Shown here in pieces: positions 1 to 4,950 of a stretch of DNA of 5,042 nt. The DNA comes from JBCCMB01 sp039026555 (GTDB lineage Bacteria; Pseudomonadota; Alphaproteobacteria; Caulobacterales; Hyphomonadaceae). A model generated the notes under the pieces. That model was given only the letters and a program-made list of their open reading frames with translations, searched no databases and was not told the origin of the DNA. Numbering within the stretch: position 1 is the first letter of the stretch; every line of letters begins with the position of its first letter. The DNA lies in NCBI GenBank assembly GCA_039026555.1, contig JBCCMB010000178.1:1-5042 (forward strand). The letters are read 5' to 3'. The position numbers were made by a program, and so were the translations under genes.

Positions 1-1
1 C

Positions 2-103
2 GCGGCGGCGCTTTTCGCGGCGGACGCCGGGGCGGATATGCTGCGCGTGCATGATGTGCGCGAAACGACGCAGGCGTTGGCGCTCGCGCAGTCGTTACGC
101 TAA
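2..103 (+). CDS. folP: Dihydropteroate synthase, C-terminal end (partial, 5' end outside window)
   Basis: The last 33 codons and TAA stop of a gene that begins before the window. The visible peptide contains GADMLRVHDVRET, the hallmark C-terminal strand and helix of dihydropteroate synthase. The Arg and His of the RVHDV motif belong to the pterin/phosphate-binding active site in the family. The enzyme condenses 6-hydroxymethyl-dihydropterin pyrophosphate with p-aminobenzoate in cytoplasmic folate synthesis and is the sulfonamide target. The remaining tail (QALALAQSLR) is the usual final helix, so the protein ends at about the normal place. The next gene on the same strand begins 113 bp downstream; no convincing terminator lies between, so readthrough into the TIR gene is possible. 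Identification rests on a short but very characteristic motif. Confidence 0.88.
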   Translation, partial: AAALFAADAGADMLRVHDVRETTQALALAQSLR

Positions 104-144
104 GGCGCGGGTGGCGCGGCGTTACGAGGCTGGGACTGCGCCTT

Positions 145-150
145 TATCTT
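145..150 (+). promoter_or_regulatory. Weak candidate promoter for the TIR gene (-10 shown)
   Basis: In the 113-bp gap between folP and the TIR gene, TATCTT at 145-150 matches 4 of 6 bases of a sigma-70 -10 box. TTACGA at 122-127 lies 17 bp upstream and matches 3 of 6 of a -35 box. A better-looking -35 (TTGGCA, 162-167) has no -10 at a proper distance. This is weak; transcription may simply continue from folP. Confidence 0.15.
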
Positions 151-216
151 ATCGCGTCTTCTTGGCATGGTCGCGTTCAGCCGTTCGGGGCCGGCTGGTG
201 GTGAGCGAGGGACGCC

Positions 217-1278
217 ATGGCGGACATTTTTGTCTCCTATAAGAAAGAAGATGCGGGCCGTGTGGTGCGTATCGTGGAAGGGTTGCGGGCCGAAGGCCTC
301 AGCGTTTGGTGGGATCACGGCATCGCGCCCGGCAGCCAATGGGATCAGACCATCCAAACGGAGCTAAACGCGGCTGGAATGGTGATCGCCTGTTGGTCGG
401 AATTGTCGATTTCGGCGCCCTGGGTGAAGGAAGAGGCCGGCGTGGGCAAAGCGAAGGGCAAATTGCTGCCTGTTCGCATCGATGATGTAGACCCGCCGCT
501 TGGCTTCGGCTTGATCCAGATGGCCGATCTCATCGATTGGGACGGCGATACCGACGATCCCCATTGGGAGCACTTCATCGCCGCTGTGCGTGCGACCTTG
601 AGCGGCGAGCCTATCGCCGGATTGGAAAAGCCCGTCAAAAAGAAATCCCTGTGGCCGGTCTTGGCATTGGCGACGCTCGGCTTGCTGGCGGCGGGGGGCG
701 TTGTCGCCTTCGGCATGGGCATGTTGGACAGCATATTGGGCCGTGGCGCCCCCGCTGCGAGCGGTCCCATTGGAGCTGTCGTCGGCGGGCCAACGCCGCC
801 TAGACAGCCAAGCGAGGCGGAAAAAACCATGTTCGCCAAAGCGCAAGACAGCCGCTTGAAAACTGACTACCAAGACTATTTGCGCAGCTTCCCGCAAGGC
901 GCGTACGCAAAGCAGATCCGCGAAGAGATATTGCCGATTTGCGCCGGCGAGATGCAAAAGGTCTGGAAGCCGCCGCAAATGCCGCTCGGCCAGATGTTCC
1001 GCTCCGCCAGTGTCACAGATGGTCCTGGGGACGTCGAAATCACCTATGACAATAAGGCCGCAGCCTGCTCGTCCGCGCAGGACGCGTTTAAGGCGTCGGC
1101 GGATTCTTATTGCCTCGCCTTCACCAATTCATTGGAGACCCGCAATCGCGAAGTCGGCTACACAATCCAAGACTGCGTGTGTCAAGAAGCAGGCGGGAAT
1201 TGGTGGTGTTACACCGACAGCACTTATAGCTGCACATATGAATTCCAGACTGAGCAATATGTTGAGGTGTGCGGGTGA
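217..1278 (+). CDS. Single-pass membrane TIR-domain protein with Cys-rich extracytoplasmic C-terminus
   Basis: A 353-aa protein in three parts. Residues 1-128 form a TIR domain: MADIFVSYKKED opening, WWDHGIAPGSQWD (31-43) at the box 2/BB-loop position, and PWVKEEA (68-74). The spacing W69-V-K-E-E73 matches the W-V-x-K-E of SARM1, whose final Glu is catalytic, so E73 is the likely NADase residue. Basic residues (K138, K141-K143) precede a transmembrane helix at about 145-169, which by the positive-inside rule puts the TIR domain in the cytoplasm and the rest outside. Residues 200-239 carry a DYQDYLRSFPQGAYAKQIR segment, like short helical motifs seen in other multidomain bacterial proteins. 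The last 115 residues are unrecognised and hold eight cysteines (242, 284, 299, 320, 322, 331, 339, 352), possibly disulfide-bonded. The ATG is preceded by a GAGG-type ribosome site. The stop overlaps the thiD start. The TIR call is firm; enzymatic activity and biological role are inferred. Confidence 0.9.
   Translation: MADIFVSYKKEDAGRVVRIVEGLRAEGLSVWWDHGIAPGSQWDQTIQTELNAAGMVIACWSELSISAPWVKEEAGVGKAKGKLLPVRIDDVDPPLGFGLIQMADLIDWDGDTDDPHWEHFIAAVRATLSGEPIAGLEKPVKKKSLWPVLALATLGLLAAGGVVAFGMGMLDSILGRGAPAASGPIGAVVGGPTPPRQPSEAEKTMFAKAQDSRLKTDYQDYLRSFPQGAYAKQIREEILPICAGEMQKVWKPPQMPLGQMFRSASVTDGPGDVEITYDNKAAACSSAQDAFKASADSYCLAFTNSLETRNREVGYTIQDCVCQEAGGNWWCYTDSTYSCTYEFQTEQYVEVCG
1264..1267 (+). promoter_or_regulatory. 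Ribosome binding site deciding the thiD start
   Basis: GAGG lies inside the 3' end of the TIR gene, 7 nt before the GTG at 1275. It is only 1 nt before the alternative in-frame GTG at 1269, which is too close to serve it. This supports 1275 as the start and makes thiD translation dependent on, or coupled to, ribosomes finishing the TIR gene. Confidence 0.6.
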
Positions 1279-2111
1279 GCTCACCCGAGATCGACCCGAA
1301 AGGCCGCGTCCTCGTCATCGCCGGGTCGGACAGCGGGGGCGGCGCAGGGATACAAGCGGATATCAAGACGGTGACGGCGCTGGGCGGCTATGCGGCGACG
1401 GCGATTACCGCGTTGACGGTGCAAAACACGCGCGGCGTTCAGGGCGTGTCGCCCATCGCGGCGGATGCGGTGCGCGCGCAAATGATGGCGGTGTTGTCGG
1501 ATATTGGCGCCGATACGCTGAAGACGGGCATGTTGGGAGATAAAGCGCTGGTCGAAACAATCGCTCAGACGATCGCGGATCATGCCGCAGAGATTGCGCG
1601 TGTGGTGGATCCCGTCATGGTCGCAACATCCGGCGATACATTGCTGCCTCGAGACGCGGTGGACGCTGTTCGCGCCTTGATGGTCCCGGGGGCGATCGTG
1701 ACGCCGAATGCGCCGGAAGCTGAGATCTTGACGGGCAAACAGGTCGAAAACATCGACGGTCAACGCCGCGCAGGAGAGCGTTTGTTGGAGCTAGGAGCCG
1801 CCGCCGCCTTAGTGAAGGGCGGTCATGTCGAGGGCGATAAACTGATCGACGTGTTGGCGACGCCGGAGGGCGAGCATTTCTTTGAGATCGAGCGTATCGA
1901 GACGACGAGCACGCATGGCACCGGCTGTACGCTAGCGTCGGGCGTCGCGGTCTCTTTGGCGCAGGGCCGCGATCTGACATCCGGCGTCGCGCGCGCGCAA
2001 AACTATTTGGTTGAAGCCATCCGCCGCGCGCCAGGCTTGGGCGCGGGGCAGGGCCCTGTCGATCATGCCTGGCCGGCGAGGGACCCGGAGGCGGCGGCGC
2101 GCCTGCTTTAG
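1275..2111 (+). CDS. thiD: Hydroxymethylpyrimidine/phosphomethylpyrimidine kinase
   Basis: A 278-aa ribokinase-fold kinase that phosphorylates 4-amino-5-hydroxymethyl-2-methylpyrimidine (HMP) and then HMP-phosphate to the diphosphate used to build thiamine phosphate. The N-terminus AGSDSGGGAGIQAD (16-29) is the family signature and forms the pyrimidine pocket together with the following TALGGYAATAITALTVQN stretch. VVDPVMV (110-116), VTPNAPEAEIL (142-152) and VKGGH (180-184) are the expected core motifs. THGTGCT (213-219) is the phosphate/anion-hole motif with the conserved Cys218. Length is close to the usual ~266-270 aa. The GTG start at 1275 is chosen because it has a correctly spaced GAGG and a GTGA overlap with the upstream stop; a GTG two codons earlier is possible. 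No TPP riboswitch is visible upstream, so regulation by thiamine is not evident. The 3' end overlaps the convergent ydcZ-like gene. Confidence 0.95.
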   Translation: MSSPEIDPKGRVLVIAGSDSGGGAGIQADIKTVTALGGYAATAITALTVQNTRGVQGVSPIAADAVRAQMMAVLSDIGADTLKTGMLGDKALVETIAQTIADHAAEIARVVDPVMVATSGDTLLPRDAVDAVRALMVPGAIVTPNAPEAEILTGKQVENIDGQRRAGERLLELGAAAALVKGGHVEGDKLIDVLATPEGEHFFEIERIETTSTHGTGCTLASGVAVSLAQGRDLTSGVARAQNYLVEAIRRAPGLGAGQGPVDHAWPARDPEAAARLL

Positions 2112-2557
2112 CGCCGGATCAAATAGACGCCAATGGCGAGAAACGCGACGCCGATGATGCGTTCCCAACCGATCGGCCGAACATCCTGCCCAAACGCACC
2201 GAAATGATCATAAAGAATGGCGGCGGATAATTGGCCCGCAACGACGGCGCCGATCCAAGCAGCGGCGCCGATGCGCGGGACCACGGTCGCTGCGCCGACC
2301 ACCATCACGGCGCCGAACAATCCGCCAATCCACAGCCACCAAGGTTGATCTCCAAGCCTGATGATCTCGCCCAAAGGCTGACGCGAGACGAGATTGACGA
2401 CCAACAAAGCTGTCCAGCCAATGGAGAAAGAGATCAACGCCGCCGGTAGAGGGCTTCCAATCGCGACGCCCAAACGGCCGTTAATTGGGCCTTGCGCAGC
2501 GACAAGTGCGCCCGCGAACACGCCGACAAGAACAAATAGGATTGAGGATTGCGCCAA
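2108..2557 (-). CDS. DMT-superfamily YdcZ/DUF606 small inner-membrane protein, probable TTG start
   Basis: A 149-aa hydrophobic protein with five predicted membrane helices (about 4-22, 35-57, 73-93, 98-116, 132-147). It shows the pattern typical of the DUF606/YdcZ half-size drug/metabolite transporter family: AAQGPINGRLG (20-30) after helix 1, GSPLPAALISF (34-44), PWWLWIGGLFGA (72-83), VPRIGAA (93-99), VVAGQL (105-110) and LYDHFGAFG (115-123). Substrate is unknown; relatives are presumed transporters that may need a partner or dimerise. The frame stays open far upstream, but that extension is the antisense of the phzF-like gene and lacks membrane character. The first start that gives a normal family N-terminus is TTG at 2557, with only a GGGCGG-like ribosome site, so expression may be weak. 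It overlaps thiD tail to tail by 4 bp. Family call is firm; start is moderate. Confidence 0.85.
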   Translation of the reverse strand: MAQSSILFVLVGVFAGALVAAQGPINGRLGVAIGSPLPAALISFSIGWTALLVVNLVSRQPLGEIIRLGDQPWWLWIGGLFGAVMVVGAATVVPRIGAAAWIGAVVAGQLSAAILYDHFGAFGQDVRPIGWERIIGVAFLAIGVYLIRR

Positions 2558-2581
2558 GATCGCCGCCCATGGGTTTAGAAA

Positions 2582-2597
2582 CGCCCAACATTGGGCG
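2582..2597. promoter_or_regulatory. Perfect 16-bp palindrome in divergent intergenic region, candidate operator
   Basis: CGCCCAACATTGGGCG has 7-bp arms (CGCCCAA / TTGGGCG) around a 2-bp centre. It lies in the 105-bp gap between the divergent ydcZ-like and phzF-like genes. The 2-nt centre is too short for an RNA hairpin loop, so a dimeric repressor or activator site is the natural reading. It would sit 65 bp upstream of the phzF-like ATG and 25 bp upstream of the TTG of the other gene. No regulator gene is in the window. Confidence 0.4.
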
Positions 2598-2651
2598 AGA
2601 AATACTCGTTTTTCGACGCCGGACGGGTCTGATAAACCCCGGCTTCCACTC

Positions 2652-2657
2652 GGGAGG
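2652..2657 (+). promoter_or_regulatory. Strong Shine-Dalgarno for the phzF-like gene
   Basis: GGGAGG sits 5 nt before the ATG at 2663 and 14 nt before the alternative in-frame ATG at 2672, which favours the upstream start. Confidence 0.6.
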
Positions 2658-2662
2658 CCGTC

Positions 2663-3481
2663 ATGGCGGATATGCGCTTCTATCAGATTGACGCGTTTGC
2701 GGAACGGGCGTTGGCTGGAAACCCGGCGGCGGTGATGCCGTTGAGCGAGTTCTTGCCCGCAGAAACCCTTCAAGCGATCGCAGCCGAGAACAATTTGGCG
2801 GAGACCGCCTTTATCGTTCCAAAGGGCGAAAATGTTTGGGATCTGCGCTGGTTCACGCCGAAAGTAGAGGTGAAATTGTGCGGACACGCGACGTTGGCGT
2901 CCGCCCATGCTTTATTGGCGGAAGAGGGCGTCGACGCCGACGAGGTGGGGTTTGATACGGCGTCCGGCCGGCTGACGGTCAAGCGACTGAGCGGCGATCG
3001 GCTGGAGATGGATTTTCCCAGCTACGCGTCAACGCAGGTGGATAAGATCGAAGGGCTGGCGGAGGCGCTAGGCAAGTCCCCAAAAGGAGTTTGGACGAGC
3101 GCGTTTATGTTGGCGGAGTTTGACACGCCAGACGATGTTCTAGCGCTAACGCCTGATCTAAAGGCGCTCGCTAACGTCGGCGCGGAAACGGAATGGGGCG
3201 GAAAGGGCAATGTAATCTGCATCGCGCCCGGCGGTGAACCGGGTGTTGACGTCACCTCGCGCTTCTTCGGTCCGGGCGCCGGCGTTCCTGAGGACCCGGC
3301 CACCGGCTCTGCGCACTGCCAGATCGCGCCTTTGTTTTCGGACAAGCTCGGCAAGCCGATTTTGAGTTGCGTCCAAGCTTATCCGGGGCGCGGCGCGTTG
3401 ATTGAAACCGAGATCGCCGGCGACCGCGTGAAACTCCGCGGTCGCGCGCGCACGGTGATCGACGGCGTGTTTAGGCTCTAA
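2663..3481 (+). CDS. PhzF-family isomerase/epimerase
   Basis: A 272-aa member of the PhzF/YddE family (diaminopimelate-epimerase fold, two similar halves). Visible family motifs are FYQIDAFAERALAGNPAAV (6-24, with the GNP turn), AAENNLAETAF (40-50), where E47 matches the acid/base glutamate of PhzF, RWFTPKVEVKLCGHATLA (62-79, with the GHAT motif) and EDPATGSAH (210-218) in the second half, which binds the substrate's acidic group. The family uses acid-base chemistry without a cofactor. PhzF itself isomerises trans-2,3-dihydro-3-hydroxyanthranilic acid, but no other phenazine gene is present, so phenazine synthesis should not be assumed; the substrate is unknown. Length is normal (~260-300). 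The ATG is set by GGGAGG 5 nt upstream. The stop overlaps the convergent galU by 11 bp. The family assignment is firm. Confidence 0.93.
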   Translation: MADMRFYQIDAFAERALAGNPAAVMPLSEFLPAETLQAIAAENNLAETAFIVPKGENVWDLRWFTPKVEVKLCGHATLASAHALLAEEGVDADEVGFDTASGRLTVKRLSGDRLEMDFPSYASTQVDKIEGLAEALGKSPKGVWTSAFMLAEFDTPDDVLALTPDLKALANVGAETEWGGKGNVICIAPGGEPGVDVTSRFFGPGAGVPEDPATGSAHCQIAPLFSDKLGKPILSCVQAYPGRGALIETEIAGDRVKLRGRARTVIDGVFRL

Positions 3482-4355
3482 GCAGCGCTTCCAATGTGGC
3501 GCGGGATTTGTCGCCAAACTCCGCATCGGCGAGCGCATAAGCTGCGGCGGCTTGAAGATAGCCGACCTTGTCGCCGCAATCATAATCCTGCCCCTCATAT
3601 TTGAAGGCGTAGAAGGATTGGGATTGCATCAAGGTCGCCATGCTGTCGGTCAATTGGATCTCGCCGCCGGCGCCTTTGTCTTGGCTCTCCAAGAGATCGA
3701 AGATCTCCGGCTGCAAAATATAGCGGCCGGTGATCTTCAAATTGGAGGGGGCGTCTTCGCGCGGCGGTTTTTCCACCATCGCGCTCATTTCGATCAGGCG
3801 CGGGTCGGACGTCGACGCGCCTTCTTTTGGCGCGATCACGCCATACGAAGAGACGCGCTCCATCGGCACTTCGTCGACGGCGACTATGTTTCCGCCGACT
3901 TGGTTATAGGCTTCAACCATTTGCGCCGTGCAGGAGGGCGCGGCTTTGACCAACACATCGGGAAGCAAGACGGCGAAAGGCTCGTCGCCGACAATATCGC
4001 GCGCCGCCCAAACGGCGTGGCCCAAACCGAGAGGTTTTTGTTGGCGCACAAAGCTCATACACCCGGCCGGCATGACGTCTTCCAGACATGCAGCGAGGAT
4101 GTCGTCCTTGCCCTTGGCTTCCAGCGCGGCCTCCAGCTCGACTGCATGATCAAAATAGTCTTCGATCGCGCCTTTGTTGCGGCCGGTGACGAAGACGAAA
4201 TGTTCAATGCCGGCCTCACGCGCCTCGGCGACGACATGCGCCAGCGCCGGGCGGTCAAACACGGGCAGCATTTCTTTGGGGATCGCTTTGGTGGCGGGCA
4301 AAACGCGCGTCCCCATGCCCGCGACCGGCAATACCGCTTTGCGAATTGGTTTCAT
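3471..4355 (-). CDS. galU: UTP-glucose-1-phosphate uridylyltransferase
   Basis: A 294-aa nucleotidyltransferase making UDP-glucose from UTP and glucose-1-phosphate, the precursor for cell-surface polysaccharides, galactose interconversion and glycolipids; it acts in the cytoplasm. The N-terminal nucleotide-binding signature is AVLPVAGMGTRVLPATKAIP (7-26) followed by KEMLPVFDRP (27-36). Next come QQKPLGLGHAVWAAR (105-119), LLPDVLV (130-136, with Asp133 at the metal site position), SSYGVI (169-174), VEKP (194-197), GRYIL (210-214), GGEIQLTDS (230-238) and YDCGDKVGY (258-266). All are expected for bacterial GalU, and length is typical (~290-300). The ATG has GAGG 5 nt upstream (4361-4364 on the plus strand). 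It overlaps the phzF-like gene tail to tail by 11 bp. It appears to be a single-gene unit transcribed away from the small membrane-protein gene. Confidence 0.96.
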   Translation of the reverse strand: MKPIRKAVLPVAGMGTRVLPATKAIPKEMLPVFDRPALAHVVAEAREAGIEHFVFVTGRNKGAIEDYFDHAVELEAALEAKGKDDILAACLEDVMPAGCMSFVRQQKPLGLGHAVWAARDIVGDEPFAVLLPDVLVKAAPSCTAQMVEAYNQVGGNIVAVDEVPMERVSSYGVIAPKEGASTSDPRLIEMSAMVEKPPREDAPSNLKITGRYILQPEIFDLLESQDKGAGGEIQLTDSMATLMQSQSFYAFKYEGQDYDCGDKVGYLQAAAAYALADAEFGDKSRATLEALLRA

Positions 4356-4633
4356 CTTATCCTCGATCCTCGTCCTTCGACGCCGAGCGCGACACGTCTC
4401 GATTTTCGCCCGTCTTATCGACGACCCAAGCGGGTCCGCCGTGTTCCATGTCGGCTGATCACGAGCAAGTTATGCGCCGTTACCTGTCCCCGCCTTACAT
4501 TAAATAAAGTTCGGTAAAAAACACCGGCAAAAAAGCAGCGCGCGATAATTTCGCCACAAATCCGCCGCGCCGCGACCATGGCGATTGCCGAGACTGGAAA
4601 AAAGGGCTTTTGGGTTCGACAGGATGGTGAAGA
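4356..4633. other. Divergent intergenic region with A-tracts upstream of galU
   Basis: This 278-bp stretch separates galU from the small plus-strand gene and must hold the galU promoter. Its middle is AT-rich against a GC-rich background: TTACATTAAATAAAG around 4495-4509, then A6 runs at 4516-4521, 4529-4534 and 4598-4603. A small inverted repeat CGGT/ACCG (4512-4515, 4523-4526) surrounds the first A-run. On the minus strand TTTAAT is a fair -10 match, but no -35 stands at 16-18 bp. No convincing coding region, tRNA or terminator is visible here. The long minus-strand open frame that crosses it is basic, low-complexity and looks like chance. Confidence 0.5.
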
Positions 4634-4819
4634 ATGAATTGGTCGACACAGAATTTGGATCGTGCCGCGCTGACCGCGCCGCCACGTCGAACATCCCCGT
4701 CTAAACGCTATGCGCGGCCGTTTCGCGCCTTGTCTCCAGCCTTTCTTCGCGTGTGTGTTTTGGCCGCTCTGATTGCGTTTTGGGGCGCATTTATCGCCCT
4801 GATCGCTCAGCTTTTTTGA
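4634..4819 (+). CDS. Small single-pass membrane protein, 61 aa, hypothetical
   Basis: A 61-aa frame with ATG start and TGA stop. Residues 1-36 are polar and rich in Arg, Pro and Ser (for example APPRRTSPSKRYARP). Residues 38-61 (FLRVCVLAALIAFWGAFIAL followed by IAQLF) form one strongly hydrophobic helix that ends at the C-terminus, giving a tail-anchored look with the basic part in the cytoplasm. AGGA at 4621-4624 lies 9 nt before the ATG and a GGTGA-like site lies closer. I do not recognise a family. The clean helix and ribosome site favour a real gene, but short frames arise by chance in GC-rich DNA, and a 144-aa minus-strand frame overlaps it. It is 131 bp upstream of serC, which appears to have its own promoter, so a functional link is not implied. 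Confidence 0.55.
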   Translation: MNWSTQNLDRAALTAPPRRTSPSKRYARPFRALSPAFLRVCVLAALIAFWGAFIALIAQLF

Positions 4820-4842
4820 CGCCCTAAGAGGCGCCCGCGTTT

Positions 4843-4871
4843 CCGACATCAGATTGTAAATTGACTATGAA
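4843..4871 (+). promoter_or_regulatory. Candidate serC promoter
   Basis: CCGACA (4843-4848, 4 of 6 to TTGACA) and TATGAA (4866-4871, 4 of 6 to TATAAT) are separated by 17 bp. Transcription would begin about 4878-4879, exactly where the first paired strand of the leader structure begins. That coincidence strengthens a modest match. Confidence 0.35.
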
Positions 4872-4878
4872 GTCTTTT

Positions 4879-4943
4879 GGGCGCATGTGGACGTTGGGCC
4901 AGGCGCCCCCAACGGCGCTCAGCCTATCTGTGAGGATAGGAGA
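4879..4943 (+). ncRNA. Structured serC 5' leader with ribosome-site-masking hairpin (serC-motif-like)
   Basis: Two consecutive hairpins can be drawn by eye. Hairpin 1: 4879-4884 pairs with 4915-4920 (six pairs, one G-U), then a 7-nt bulge on the 5' side, then CGTTGGG (4892-4898) pairs with CCCAACG (4908-4914) around a 9-nt loop. Hairpin 2: CCTATC (4923-4928) pairs with GATAGG (4935-4940) around a 6-nt loop; its 3' strand includes the first three bases of the AGGAG ribosome site (4938-4942), 8 nt before the serC ATG. From established knowledge, alphaproteobacteria carry a conserved leader called the serC motif in this position, proposed to act in cis at translation. I infer this is a member or analogue. 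A competing pairing (4879-4884 with 4903-4908) could allow switching. The ligand is unknown. Confidence 0.6.
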
Positions 4944-4950
4944 CAATCAG

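Noticed and set aside
104..150. GGCGC...GCGCC followed by TTTATCTT after folP as a terminator
   Set aside because: The arms are far apart with no compact stem and the T-tract is interrupted.
345..978. Two long minus-strand frames opposite the TIR gene
   Set aside because: Composition is that of antisense translation; the plus strand encodes a clear TIR domain.
217..1278. Thoeris or other named TIR defence system
   Set aside because: No ThsA-like, SIR2, Argonaute, STING or cyclase partner lies in the window, and the flanking genes are vitamin synthesis genes.
1281..1980. Minus-strand frames of 160 and 121 aa opposite thiD
   Set aside because: Arg-rich antisense shadows of a gene with complete ThiD motifs.
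2558..2908. N-terminal extension of the minus-strand YdcZ-like frame
   Set aside because: It is antisense to the well-supported phzF-like gene, is hydrophilic and Arg-rich, and no YdcZ family member has such an extension; GC-rich DNA keeps the frame open by chance.
2663..3481. Phenazine biosynthesis gene phzF
   Set aside because: The family match is real, but no other phz gene is present and most PhzF-like proteins outside phz clusters have unknown substrates, so the symbol was not assigned.
3552..4517. 321-aa plus-strand frame opposite galU
   Set aside because: Antisense to a gene with every GalU motif; its translation is Arg/His/Gly-rich without recognisable domains.
4604..4626. GGGTTCGACAGGAT resembles the start of a tmRNA
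   Set aside because: Only a short TTCGAC-centred match; no tRNA-like domain or tag frame is visible nearby, and alphaproteobacterial tmRNA is usually permuted into two pieces.
4812..4834. Hairpin CGCC...GGCG after the small gene as a terminator
   Set aside because: Only four base pairs, and the T run lies before rather than after the stem; on the other strand the run is A, so neither direction makes an intrinsic terminator.
4415..4849. 144-aa minus-strand frame crossing the galU upstream region
   Set aside because: Strongly basic, no domain, no good ribosome site, and it overlaps a more protein-like plus-strand small frame.
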